From a bacterium (GTDB lineage: Bacteria > Armatimonadota > JACIXR01): DNA of 64,000 bases. Made by a program: the position numbers and the translations under genes. The DNA lies in the NCBI GenBank assembly GCA_014360495.1, contig JACIXR010000010.1:1-64000 (forward strand), written 5' to 3'. This document shows positions 41,936-51,123 of the stretch, in pieces. The notes below the pieces were generated by a model that had not been told where the DNA came from, made no database searches, and worked only from the letters and a program-made list of their open reading frames with translations. Each line of letters begins with the position of its first letter. The first letter of the stretch is position 1.

Positions 41936-44578
41936 ATGAGAATTTTCGCTATGCTTCTCCCTTTTTCACTTGTAATCTCTTCCGCTCGGTCTCAAAATTT
42001 CCCAGTCTTCCCTCCGCCTCGCCAAATCTCCATCCTCCCCCAAAAGCGCCTACTTCAGCTTCCCTTCAGAATTTCCGCTCCCGCTACCCTCAAACGCCCC
42101 ACCAACCTCCTCTCCAACGAGCTTAAAAACCTCTTCGGAGCCAATGCCGTCTCTCCAAAGGGGAAAACCCTCATAACCCTTAATATAGACCTTCGCAGCC
42201 TCAAAAGAGAGGAGGAATACACAATTGAGATAAATTCCAGAGAAATAAAGCTTTCCTCCCACGACGAACAGGGCGCCTTCTGGGCTGTTCATTCCCTCCT
42301 CCAAATCCTCTCCAATTCCCTTGCTCTTACGCCCAATGGTTGGCTCGTTCAGGAAATGAAAATAAGGGATTATCCGGAGGACAATTTCCGCGCATTTATG
42401 ATTCAAGGTGCCTGGACATCAAATATTGAAGAGTTCAAGAGGATGATAAAGCTGATTGCGTCCCTTAAAATTCGCTATGTGGCAGTTGAATTCGGACCAC
42501 AAGTGGTTTTAGATTTTGACCCATCTATAGCAAGAGGGGCGAGATTTTCAAAGAAGGAAGCCAAGGCAGTTATTGATTATGCGAGGAGTCTCGGACTTGA
42601 GCCAATTGGCTACCTAAATATGCTCGGCCATCTTGAACGAGCATACGAGAAATCTCCCTACACCGACCACGGGGGAATTATGATTCAAAATGAGGAAGTT
42701 TACGATAAATTTGTCTTCTCTATCTTAAGCGAGATGCTGGAGATTTACGGACCAATTAAGTGGTTTCATTGCGGGATGGATGAGGCGGGTGAGTTATGTT
42801 CATGGCTTTCCAGTCAGGGATACGATAGCGCCCAACTTCTCGCTCGCCACATCTCCAAGATAAACGATTTCCTCAAGCAAAGAGGAATAAGGATGATAAT
42901 TTGGCACGATATGCTTTTCTCACCCGATTTGGCAAAGGAAATCGGTGCTCCCATAGGTCCAGCCAATGGTGGTCCACCCCACAACACATACAGGGCTTTA
43001 GACTTCATCCCTAAGGATGTTATTTTGGATTATTGGTTCTATGAGCCTTTGGATTCCTATCCCGCTTTGGATTGGCTTCAAAAGAAGGGATTTGAGGTTT
43101 GGGCAAGCCCATGGCAAACTCCCTTTAGCTTCGCTCGCTATGCCAGAGATAGAAAGGCTCCCACATTGGGAACGATTTGGGCTGACCCTCCCCATTGCTA
43201 CACTATGCGTTCTCTTGCTCCCGTTCCCGCCCTTTATGCTTGGGCGACTTGGAATCCTCAAACTGCGCCAGAGGGAACGATTCCCGAAAGGGATATCTCT
43301 CAAAAGGCGCTAAACATAACAGAAAGGCTTTATTGGGGTAGGAAAAGACTCACATATCCCTCAAAAGCCCTCCTCATACGCCCTGCGGAGAACAAAATTG
43401 TCTCTCTTTCCCTTCCAAAGGATATCGACAAAGCCACCGAGCAACACTATGGCATACCATTTGATTTCGGCGCCCCTTTTCTCATCCCTCCATGGAAAGG
43501 CAAAGAGAAGCTTTTGGAGAATCCCGAGCGGGTGAAATTTGTCCTTTTGCCCCGCGGGATTAAGTTGAAAATAGACGGGATTAATAGAGGGCGAGGCGAA
43601 GAAGAGCTCATTTTATATACCGCTCCCTTCACGAGCACAGGAACTAACATCTATGGAGTGGAGGTCGCTGTCTCCTCAGAGGGGGAGGTTATGGATGTAT
43701 CCGACTATGGTGTGGGAGATATGCCAATCCCGCCTCAGGGATTCGTCCTTTCTGCCCATCTTGGTCCAAAAAGCGATAAAGCGAATGCCTTGAGGGAGCT
43801 GAGAAGGGGAGACAAAATCGCGATATTAGATGAAGAGGGTAATTTAATCGGTGGGTTCACGAGGATAACGATTGCTGCGGAATTGCCCAGTGGAAGGAGA
43901 TTGCCTATAGATGGAATCGATAAGGAAAGGGGCGAGGACGAGCTTATCCTCTATACGCCGGGATATAATAAAGAGATGAGGACGAAGACGAATCAGTGGG
44001 GGATAGAGGTGGTTGCCGTGGAGGGCAAGGTTATAGAAGTGAGGGACTGGGTAGGAGATTCCCGAATACCTCAAGATGGTTTTGTGATATCTGCCCATTA
44101 CGGACCATCCTCATCCAAGGCGAAGGCATTGGCGGAGCTTAAAGTGGGGGATTCCTTGCGCCTTGTTTTGTCATCTGACGAAGGGGATGTTTCATACGAG
44201 GAGGTGATAAAGAGGGGAAGATGGGAGATGGAGATGTATAAGAAATGCTTGGCGCTATTCCTTGTTACTTGGTCAGAGCTGTGTGGGAGACTTGACGAGC
44301 TATTGGGAAAATTTGTTGTGGAATATACTGATGGGACGGAGGAGATAATTCCTATTCGTTATGGCAAGGAGGCTTTGCAACTTCAAGGTTTTGACCTTCC
44401 CTATCCAGAAAAAATGTCTTGGTTAATCTGGAGAGGAGGAGAGGTACAGAGGTTTCTCGTTAGGGAATGGGAAAATCCCAAACCCGATGTTTCAATTGCT
44501 CGCCTTAGCTTTATTCCCACTCTGAGGGGAATTGAATTGGGGATAGGTATTGCGGGAATAACGGTGGGATTGGATTAA
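41936..44578 (+). CDS. Secreted GH20-like hexosaminidase with tandem inserted modules
   Basis: An 880-residue protein with a signal peptide (MRIFAMLLPFSLVISSARSQ). Residues 25-150 match the GH20 N-terminal domain (EYTIEINSREIKLSS, GAFWAVHSLLQIL). The TIM barrel (about 155-470) has FHCGMDEAGEL, in which Asp282-Glu283 correspond to the catalytic Asp-Glu of beta-N-acetylhexosaminidases. Two repeats of about 100 residues follow (about 538-640 and 643-745), each with DGI, GEEELILYT or GEDELILYT, GFVLSAHLGP or GFVISAHYGP, and KANAL or KAKAL. The frame continues upstream to 41870, but a promoter there favours ATG 41936. Secreted glycan degradation is likely; the exact sugar is not known. Confidence 0.7.
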   Translation: MRIFAMLLPFSLVISSARSQNFPVFPPPRQISILPQKRLLQLPFRISAPATLKRPTNLLSNELKNLFGANAVSPKGKTLITLNIDLRSLKREEEYTIEINSREIKLSSHDEQGAFWAVHSLLQILSNSLALTPNGWLVQEMKIRDYPEDNFRAFMIQGAWTSNIEEFKRMIKLIASLKIRYVAVEFGPQVVLDFDPSIARGARFSKKEAKAVIDYARSLGLEPIGYLNMLGHLERAYEKSPYTDHGGIMIQNEEVYDKFVFSILSEMLEIYGPIKWFHCGMDEAGELCSWLSSQGYDSAQLLARHISKINDFLKQRGIRMIIWHDMLFSPDLAKEIGAPIGPANGGPPHNTYRALDFIPKDVILDYWFYEPLDSYPALDWLQKKGFEVWASPWQTPFSFARYARDRKAPTLGTIWADPPHCYTMRSLAPVPALYAWATWNPQTAPEGTIPERDISQKALNITERLYWGRKRLTYPSKALLIRPAENKIVSLSLPKDIDKATEQHYGIPFDFGAPFLIPPWKGKEKLLENPERVKFVLLPRGIKLKIDGINRGRGEEELILYTAPFTSTGTNIYGVEVAVSSEGEVMDVSDYGVGDMPIPPQGFVLSAHLGPKSDKANALRELRRGDKIAILDEEGNLIGGFTRITIAAELPSGRRLPIDGIDKERGEDELILYTPGYNKEMRTKTNQWGIEVVAVEGKVIEVRDWVGDSRIPQDGFVISAHYGPSSSKAKALAELKVGDSLRLVLSSDEGDVSYEEVIKRGRWEMEMYKKCLALFLVTWSELCGRLDELLGKFVVEYTDGTEEIIPIRYGKEALQLQGFDLPYPEKMSWLIWRGGEVQRFLVREWENPKPDVSIARLSFIPTLRGIELGIGIAGITVGLD

Positions 44579-44622
44579 TAGGTAGTAATTAAAAGCGTTT
44601 GCCTTCTGCTTGCGGATGGTAG

Positions 44623-44660
44623 GGTCTCTTAGCTCTTCGCAATGACAAGAGGGATTATGC
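44623..44660. repeat. Dispersed TGTCATTGCG-type repeat, copy 3
   Basis: On the minus strand TTGTCATTGCGAAGAGCTAA is followed by GAGACCCTACC. It shares the core with copies near 29883 and 38234 and lies just upstream of a promoter. Confidence 0.4.
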
Positions 44661-44664
44661 GATT

Positions 44665-44692
44665 TTGACCATGTTAACTTTTCGGCTATAAT
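44665..44692 (+). promoter_or_regulatory. Promoter of the thioredoxin-fold protein gene
   Basis: TTGACC (44665-44670), 16 bases, perfect TATAAT (44687-44692). The predicted start is near 44699, and AAAAGGAGG lies within the 16-base leader. Confidence 0.75.
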
Positions 44693-44714
44693 TTATTTAA
44701 AAGGAGGTTTAATA

Positions 44715-45218
44715 ATGAGAAGAGACCCACTGACATCTGTTCTGTTCGTTTTAGCTCTTTTAGGATTGCTTGGAATAATCAACATAACGCTTGGCGGGAA
44801 AAAGCTTCCCACCGCTGGCGAGGAAATGGGAGAGCATCGCCACTCTGCTCTTCTTCCCAGGGAAGAGGAATCAATGGTGATTACCCCTGCATCACTTGGT
44901 GTCCTCCAGTCGCTCCATCCCACGGAGAGCTATGGCAATTTAAACGGCAAGGTAATCGTTGACGCTTTTATAGCCCCTTCCGACAAACACCAAAATACCC
45001 TCCTTGCCGAGCTCAGGGGCTTAGCAAACAAATATCCCCAGCTTTTAGGAGTGAAAGTCTATAATTTAGATACTCAAGAGGGAAGGGTGGAAATGGCTCG
45101 CGCCGCTGTTGGCGCTCCCGGGATACTCGTTAACGGCGAGCCCGTCGCCTATAAACCGATAGAAGAATATACTCCTTCCCTGGTTAGACAAAAAGTCCTG
45201 ACAGCCCTGAGCAAATAG
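44715..45218 (+). CDS. Membrane-anchored thioredoxin-fold protein without CxxC
   Basis: A 167-residue protein with one N-terminal hydrophobic helix (VLFVLALLGLLGIINITLG), probably an uncleaved anchor. After a charged linker, residues 75-165 resemble a thioredoxin-like fold: GKVIVDAFIAPSDKH, then a helix, GVKVYNLD, and GAPGILVNGEPVA with the cis-Pro-like loop. The usual Cys-x2-Cys after the first strand is replaced by APSDKH, so it cannot act as a normal disulfide reductase. RBS AAAGGAGG and a strong promoter are present. It is convergent with the DUF5107-TPR gene. Function unknown. Confidence 0.65.
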   Translation: MRRDPLTSVLFVLALLGLLGIINITLGGKKLPTAGEEMGEHRHSALLPREEESMVITPASLGVLQSLHPTESYGNLNGKVIVDAFIAPSDKHQNTLLAELRGLANKYPQLLGVKVYNLDTQEGRVEMARAAVGAPGILVNGEPVAYKPIEEYTPSLVRQKVLTALSK

Positions 45219-45340
45219 TCTTATATATTTTTGAGGGTGAAAATTTCTCCAGGGAGAACTCTCTCATTATCGGGGGACGTCATTCCTTGTAGTTTTGGGA
45301 ATTTCCCTTCTCTATCCCATCCTTTGTTTTCTTTCTCCCC

Positions 45341-48163
45341 TCATCTCATTTCTTCTATAATTGCCTTTGTCCTCTCCAACCACTCCTTAGCTTCTTCATC
45401 TTTCGCGTTGTAAGGCTTCCCAACACCGATGTTCCTTGGGTATTCTAAAGCCCTTTCAAAGCTTTCCATTGCTTCTTCATATCTTCCCTCCTCAAAAAGC
45501 TTCTTCCCCCTCTCAACAAAAGCCCTGTAGTAAATCTGCCTCATCCTCACTTCGCCTTCCCAAGGACGGAATGTATTGCTCATCAAAAGCTCAATCGTCT
45601 TATCGTAATCGCCAAGCTCTAAGTATATCTCAGCTAAACGGGCGACAACCTGGCTCTTCTCGCGCACTTCCTCGGGAGCGGAAAGGAAAAACTCCAACCT
45701 TTTCCTCGTCTCCTTTCTGTTTGCGTATAATCTATCAAGCTCCAAATAGAGACGCCAATTCTTATCCAATTCAATTGCCTTGAGATAAAATTCCTCTGCT
45801 TTATGGAGCTCACCCTTTACCTTCCAATAGCCGAAGGCGAGATTGCGATAGAGGGGTGAGAAGGAAAGATATCTCCTCGCTTCCTCCCAAAAACTCAAAG
45901 CATCTTCTTCCCTTCCCAATGCATAAAGCAAATTCCCCAACGCATAAAGGGCGAAGCCATCGCTTGGATTATATCTCAAAGCAGTCTCAAGCACAAACAA
46001 GCTCTCAATCTCGTTGGGAAACAGGAAATGCGGTTCAGTTTTCCCTCCCTCTTTGAAGCACTCTCTCGCTTGCACCTCATTTCCCATTTTATCCCAAAGA
46101 AAACCAAGATAATAATAGACTAATGGATATACCCGTGCTCTTCCCTTCAAATACTCCTCTAACGCCTTAATTCCTTCTTCCCAAAAGCCTATATTGATGT
46201 AAGAACGGGCGATTTCAAGATAATCGTCTGCCTCCGAGATATGCGAATCGTGGGTTATCCCTATCTCTCCATTGGGAAGCAGAACGGGAAGCCCATCCCT
46301 TCGGCTGAGCCTGTCTCTGAACTCCTCATTTCCCTCAAGTAAATAGAGCTCAAAAAGAGCTAACCCATGAAGGGGGTCAAATTTGAGGGCTTTTCTTATC
46401 ATCTCAATCGCTGATTCTTTATCTCCCTTTTTCCTCAAAGCAATGGCAAGCATAACCATCGCCCTAACATCATCCGCCCTTTTCTCCAATGCCCTTTTGA
46501 ATAACTCTTCAGCCTGTGCATAATTGCCTTCGGATAAACCTATCTCCCCAAGATGATAATAACTCAAGGGGAGAAATTCCCCATCCCTTACCTTCCAGAG
46601 AAACTCCCTAGCCAGTTCCTTTTCCCCACTGAATTTATAGAGAAGCCCGAGATAGAAATTGGCTGGTCCGCTATGGGGATTTCGGGCTAAAGCCTTCTTT
46701 AAATGTTCCTCGCTCTTTTCCCACAAACCCCTTTCAAGATACAACCTGGCAAGAGCTATATGAGCGGGCGAGAAACCCTCGTCCAGCTCAATCGCCTTTA
46801 GATAGAGCTTCTCTGCTTCCTTCTTCCAATTAAAACGCTCTTTATCCAAACCCTCAAGATAAAAAACCTCACTTGTTGCCCCTTCGCTTTTCATTTCCAC
46901 AGGTAAGCGAGATTCCTCCAATTCTTCCTTGAAAACCATTAGTTCCTTTCCATTCGCTATCACCCTCAATGTGAGGGGAGGACCCCCTATAAATTCTGCA
47001 AATTCCTTTATAAAGGGTTTGTTAGGGGAGAGGGAAACATCCGCTTCAAAAACTCTTTCGTCTTTTGCTTCAAGTATTATCTTCGCAGAGGGGATTTCCG
47101 AAGTTGGGCAAATCCCAAGCAAAATCTTGTTTCCTTTCCTTGTCAAATTAACCGCTAAAAATTCGTTTGCTTTCGTGAGCCCTTTAATCCCTCTTATGGG
47201 ATACCAAAGTTCCCTCCAGCTTTCCCGGAAATGGGGAAGGAGGAAATCGTAAGTGGATTGGTCCTTGAATCTACCGCTCTGAATCTCGCAATAGGGACCA
47301 TCGCCATCGCTCAATATATCCGCCCAGATGAGTCCATCGTCTGCACTTCCCCAAGTAAAGAACTTCTTGCCGATGGCATCAAATCTATTTGCGAAATGGA
47401 CGACGCCGAAATCGGTAGAGTGGTCGTAGGAACAGAAGAAATCATCTTTGCAATCCTTAGCGAACAGGTCAACGGCGAATTTATGATTTATATACCAGGA
47501 GAGGTCTACTCCCTCATTTATGGGAAATCTCACCGTCGTCGCCCCGTAATATGCGGAGGTAATAGGATAGAAGAACTGCATTTTTTCATGGGCAGGAACG
47601 GCAGCGTTTGACCAGAAATAAAAGCGATGGGGGAAAGATGTGGGATTATAAAGAGCGATGTTTGTTTCTATGTAAGCTTTATCGGGATAGAGTTTTATCT
47701 CAACCAGCCATTTCATCCCGCTCAACCTTTCCCTATTCCCAACAATCACGCTTCCGCTCCCATCGGGATAACGGTTTGTTTTGTATAAAATGGGGGAAAC
47801 CGTGGTCGTGCTATGACCCTTAGGGAAATTGAACTCCACACCTCCCGATATCCATGCTCCTCGCAAGGCTATTAGAGCGGGTTTTATCACATTGTTTCTA
47901 TAGAAGACCTCTCTTCCGCTAATTTTATCGTAGGCGGAATAAATCCTTCCTCCTAGCTCGGGAAGGACGGTTATGAGGAGATATTCGTTTTCCAGGAATA
48001 CGGCGTGATAGGAGCGAGTTATCTTGTGGTCTGTTATGTCATCCAACATCGTATAGGGGTAAATTGAATCATCCCCTTCTCTTTGGAAGGGAGGGAAAGG
48101 GTCTTCGTCGCCGAGGCAATAAGTGGGGATCTCTATTTCGTCTTCCCAAACTTTCGTCTCCAA
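45341..48163 (-). CDS. DUF5107 domain protein with TPR repeats
   Basis: A 940-residue protein without a signal peptide. The N-terminal third (about 1-390) matches DUF5107, a galactose-mutarotase-like beta-sandwich domain (LITVLPELGGRIYSAYDK near 64, SGGVEFNFPKGHS near 106, YFWSNAAVPAH near 182). The remainder (about 435-935) is a run of about a dozen tetratricopeptide repeats, for example FSPAHIALARLYLERGLWEKS and YHLGEIGLSEGNYAQAEELF. DUF5107-TPR proteins are common in glycan-degrading bacteria and may bind or process carbohydrates in large assemblies; the activity is unproven. The start is TTG, with GGAGGTG 8 bases upstream. Confidence 0.85.
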   Translation of the reverse strand: METKVWEDEIEIPTYCLGDEDPFPPFQREGDDSIYPYTMLDDITDHKITRSYHAVFLENEYLLITVLPELGGRIYSAYDKISGREVFYRNNVIKPALIALRGAWISGGVEFNFPKGHSTTTVSPILYKTNRYPDGSGSVIVGNRERLSGMKWLVEIKLYPDKAYIETNIALYNPTSFPHRFYFWSNAAVPAHEKMQFFYPITSAYYGATTVRFPINEGVDLSWYINHKFAVDLFAKDCKDDFFCSYDHSTDFGVVHFANRFDAIGKKFFTWGSADDGLIWADILSDGDGPYCEIQSGRFKDQSTYDFLLPHFRESWRELWYPIRGIKGLTKANEFLAVNLTRKGNKILLGICPTSEIPSAKIILEAKDERVFEADVSLSPNKPFIKEFAEFIGGPPLTLRVIANGKELMVFKEELEESRLPVEMKSEGATSEVFYLEGLDKERFNWKKEAEKLYLKAIELDEGFSPAHIALARLYLERGLWEKSEEHLKKALARNPHSGPANFYLGLLYKFSGEKELAREFLWKVRDGEFLPLSYYHLGEIGLSEGNYAQAEELFKRALEKRADDVRAMVMLAIALRKKGDKESAIEMIRKALKFDPLHGLALFELYLLEGNEEFRDRLSRRDGLPVLLPNGEIGITHDSHISEADDYLEIARSYINIGFWEEGIKALEEYLKGRARVYPLVYYYLGFLWDKMGNEVQARECFKEGGKTEPHFLFPNEIESLFVLETALRYNPSDGFALYALGNLLYALGREEDALSFWEEARRYLSFSPLYRNLAFGYWKVKGELHKAEEFYLKAIELDKNWRLYLELDRLYANRKETRKRLEFFLSAPEEVREKSQVVARLAEIYLELGDYDKTIELLMSNTFRPWEGEVRMRQIYYRAFVERGKKLFEEGRYEEAMESFERALEYPRNIGVGKPYNAKDEEAKEWLERTKAIIEEMR

Positions 48164-48190
48164 AGGAATACACCTCCAGTTTTTTATGGA

Positions 48191-48219
48191 ATGTTATCAT
48201 CTTTGGGTTTAAATGTCTA
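48191..48219 (-). promoter_or_regulatory. Predicted promoter of the DUF5107-TPR gene
   Basis: Minus-strand TAGACA (48219-48214), 17 bases, TAACAT (48196-48191). It predicts a start near 48184 and a 20-base leader holding GGAGGTG. Confidence 0.5.
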
Positions 48220-48441
48220 TTATTCTATACCCTTCCTTAAAGAAAGTGTAAATTTCTGATTTAAGGTATGAGTTTTTTCTCCAACCTCTTCCCACCCAGA
48301 GCCAAATTAATAAGGGGAGATGTTAACTGGGTCTTGTGAGCGAGGGAAGGTTTAGTCATAATCCTGAAGATAAAGAGAAAAAGCCAACCCGCATTGCCTT
48401 AAATTGCTCATACAGGTTAATATGATGTGCCCTTTCCTTTC

Positions 48442-49701
48442 TTACTCCTCCACTCTCTTAGCTATATCCTTTCTATAAAACATGTTATCAAACTTTATCT
48501 TTCCTATAGCTTCGTAGGTTTTCTGTCTTGCCTCTTTAAATGTCCTCCCCATTCCCACAACTCCTAAAACCCTGCCTCCCGCCGTTAAAATTTTCCCATC
48601 CTCCCTCTTCGTCCCCGCATGGAAAACGATACAATCCCTCACATCCTCCAATCCTTTTATCTCCTTACCCGTCTCGTATTTCCCGGGATAGCCCTGGGAG
48701 GCAATAACCACACAGATGCACTTATCATCCTTCCATTTCATCTTCACTTCCCTCAAGCGACCTTCCTCGCAAGCTATCAAAGCTTCCAAGAGATTTCCTT
48801 CCATCCTGGGCAAAACGCACTGCGTCTCAGGGTCTCCGAAACGGACATTGAACTCCAAAACCTTTGGACCTTCCTTCGTCAGCATAAGCCCTATATATAA
48901 AAGACCAACGAAGGGAGTTCCTCTCTCCTGCATTGCCCTAATAGTGGGATATGCAATCTTTTCCAATACCTCCTCCTGAAAGCTGGGAGGGAAAGCGGGA
49001 ACGGGGCTATATGAGCCCATTCCACCCGTGTTTGGTCCCTCATCGTTATCGTATGCTCTCTTGTAATCCTGAGCGGGCTGAAGGGGTAGAAGGTAATCGC
49101 CATCTGAAAGAAGCATAAAAGACGCCTCTTCTCCCTCCAACATTTCTTCTATAACAATCCTATCCCCAGCGGAGCCAAAAACCTTTTTCTCCAAGATATC
49201 CTCAACAGCTTGGAAGGCTGCGTCCTTGCTACGACAGACTATGGAACCTTTGCCGGCGCATAGCCCGTCAGCTTTTACCACTATAGGGGCACCTACCTTT
49301 TCTATGTATTCCCTTGCCTTTTCCGCTTCATCAAAGACCTCAAAGGATGCAGTGGGGATTTTATGCTCCCACATAAGCTCCTTAGCGAATACCTTGCTTC
49401 CTTCAAGGAGAGCGGACCGGGAATCGGGACCGAATATCTTTAGGTTCCTCCTCTTGAACTCATCCACAATTCCCGCAACGAGGGGAGCTTCAGGACCTAC
49501 TACCGTGAATTCTATTCTTTCTTTCTCGGCGAAATCGGCGAGCTGGGTTATTGCCTCAGCCTTCAACGGAAGGCAGGTTGATAACTCCGACATCCCAGCG
49601 TTTCCGGGAGCGGAGAATCTTTCCCCTTGGGGGTCATCCTGCGCCAGTTTCCATAGAAGAGAATGTTCTCTTCCTCCTCCGCCAACTATGAGAAGCTTCA
49701 A
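48442..49701 (-). CDS. purD: Phosphoribosylamine-glycine ligase
   Basis: A 419-residue ATP-grasp enzyme (GAR synthetase), second step of purine synthesis. LLIVGGGGREHSLLWKL at the N-terminus, VVGPEAPLVAGIVDEF near 69, VVKADGLCAGKGS near 140, GPNTGGMGSYSPVP near 216 and EFNVRFGDPETQ near 278 are diagnostic. Length is normal. The gene follows dnaB with only 3 bases between, in an rplI-dnaB-purD operon. No other pur genes are in the window. Confidence 0.97.
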   Translation of the reverse strand: MKLLIVGGGGREHSLLWKLAQDDPQGERFSAPGNAGMSELSTCLPLKAEAITQLADFAEKERIEFTVVGPEAPLVAGIVDEFKRRNLKIFGPDSRSALLEGSKVFAKELMWEHKIPTASFEVFDEAEKAREYIEKVGAPIVVKADGLCAGKGSIVCRSKDAAFQAVEDILEKKVFGSAGDRIVIEEMLEGEEASFMLLSDGDYLLPLQPAQDYKRAYDNDEGPNTGGMGSYSPVPAFPPSFQEEVLEKIAYPTIRAMQERGTPFVGLLYIGLMLTKEGPKVLEFNVRFGDPETQCVLPRMEGNLLEALIACEEGRLREVKMKWKDDKCICVVIASQGYPGKYETGKEIKGLEDVRDCIVFHAGTKREDGKILTAGGRVLGVVGMGRTFKEARQKTYEAIGKIKFDNMFYRKDIAKRVEE

Positions 49702-49704
49702 GGC

Positions 49705-51120
49705 TCATTCCTCCTCTGGGATATAATCTTCTTCTGTGTAACGAGTTTCAATTTCTTCAAAGCGAGTGTAAGCGGGAAGAAAGAGGAGTTTCGCGATGTC
49801 CGTGGGACCGCTCCTGTGCTTTGCCACATCTATCTCAACCGTTTCAACCTCTTCCTTCCCTTTATCCTCCAATTCCTCCTCTAACTCCAAAGTTGACTTC
49901 TTTTCCTTCTTCTCGTATATGCTCGGGCGATAAATGAGCATAACGACATCAGCTTCCGCTTCAATTGAGCCTGAATCCCGCAGGTCTGAAAGCATGGGAC
50001 GTTTATCCTCTCTCATCTCAACTCTACGGGATAGTTGCGAGAGGGCGATGACGGGTATATTGAATTCTCTTGCTAAAGCTTTAAGGGAACGAGCGATAGC
50101 GGAGATTTCCTGATTGCGGTTCTCCGCCCTTCCCTCATAGCGTATAAGTTGGAGATAATCTATGATGAGAAGACCGAGGTCAACCTCGCTCATCAATCTT
50201 CTCGTCTTCGCTCGCATCTCAAGGGTTGTTTGGGCAGGTGTGTCGTCAATATAAATGGGCGCATTAGAGAGCTCTGAGATAGCGCTTATTATTCTCCCCC
50301 AATCATCTGGCTTGAGTGAACCTGTTCTGAAAAAGTGCTGATTGACTCTCGCATAACTGCATAGCATCCTTTGCGCTATCTGTGCCTTTGACATCTCCAA
50401 GCTGAAGATTCCAACGGGAATCTTCAGCTTCACCGCTATGTGTTCGGCGAAGTTGAGGGCTAAAGCTGTTTTGCCCGTGCTCGGTCTTCCCGCCAGGATT
50501 ATCAAATCCGATTTCTGAAAACCAGCGGTTATCAAGTCAAGAGAGCGAAAGCCCGTCGGCAATCCAGTGGTGAGCTTTCTTTTATGATACAGCTCGTCAA
50601 GGCGTTCAAATTCCTCCTCCAATACCGGTTTGAGAGGCTCAAAAGTCCTTGAAATCCTCTTTTGACCAACCTGAAATATCAATCCTTCCGCTTTATCCAA
50701 TATCCTGTCTACTTCCTCCTGCTCACTATAAGCCATTGCGGTTATTTCTTGAGAGGCTGTTATTAGGTTTCTTAGCGTTGATTTCTCTTGGACGATTCTG
50801 GCATAATGCTCTATATAAGCGGAGGTCGGCACGGATTCTAAAAGAAGCTGAAGATATTCCACCCCTCCAACCTTATCAAGATTTCCCCCTCGTCTGAGCT
50901 CCTCGGCGACTGTTACAATGTCCACCGGTTCAGCCCTCCCCTCCAAGGCAAGGATTGCTTTATAAATTATTTGATGGGCATCCCAATAAAAGTCGTTTGG
51001 CTGAAGGATTTCCAGCGCCTTGGGTAGGGTTGATGGGTCCATAAGGAGAGAGCCAAGCACTCCCCTCTCAGCTTCCAGGCTTTGCGGCGGTAGCTTTCCG
51101 AGAAGGGTATCTTCTTTCAT
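49705..51120 (-). CDS. dnaB: Replicative DNA helicase
   Basis: A 471-residue hexameric helicase that unwinds DNA at the replication fork. The N-terminal domain begins LPPQSLEAERGVLGSLL. The RecA-like domain starts TGLPTGFRSLDLITAG near 184 with Walker A AGRPSTGKTALALNF near 206, Walker B LGLLIIDYLQLI near 307 and the arginine-rich SQLSRRVE motif. No intein interrupts it. A poly-acidic stretch near 415-435 extends the C-terminal region before the final KHRSGPT motif region. It is located 3 bases after rplI, the widespread rplI-dnaB pair. Confidence 0.98.
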   Translation of the reverse strand: MKEDTLLGKLPPQSLEAERGVLGSLLMDPSTLPKALEILQPNDFYWDAHQIIYKAILALEGRAEPVDIVTVAEELRRGGNLDKVGGVEYLQLLLESVPTSAYIEHYARIVQEKSTLRNLITASQEITAMAYSEQEEVDRILDKAEGLIFQVGQKRISRTFEPLKPVLEEEFERLDELYHKRKLTTGLPTGFRSLDLITAGFQKSDLIILAGRPSTGKTALALNFAEHIAVKLKIPVGIFSLEMSKAQIAQRMLCSYARVNQHFFRTGSLKPDDWGRIISAISELSNAPIYIDDTPAQTTLEMRAKTRRLMSEVDLGLLIIDYLQLIRYEGRAENRNQEISAIARSLKALAREFNIPVIALSQLSRRVEMREDKRPMLSDLRDSGSIEAEADVVMLIYRPSIYEKKEKKSTLELEEELEDKGKEEVETVEIDVAKHRSGPTDIAKLLFLPAYTRFEEIETRYTEEDYIPEEE

Positions 51121-51123
51121 CTT

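Noticed and set aside
48164-48441. Hidden small gene upstream of the DUF5107 gene
   Set aside because: Frames are short with no RBS or motif; apart from a promoter I see nothing there.
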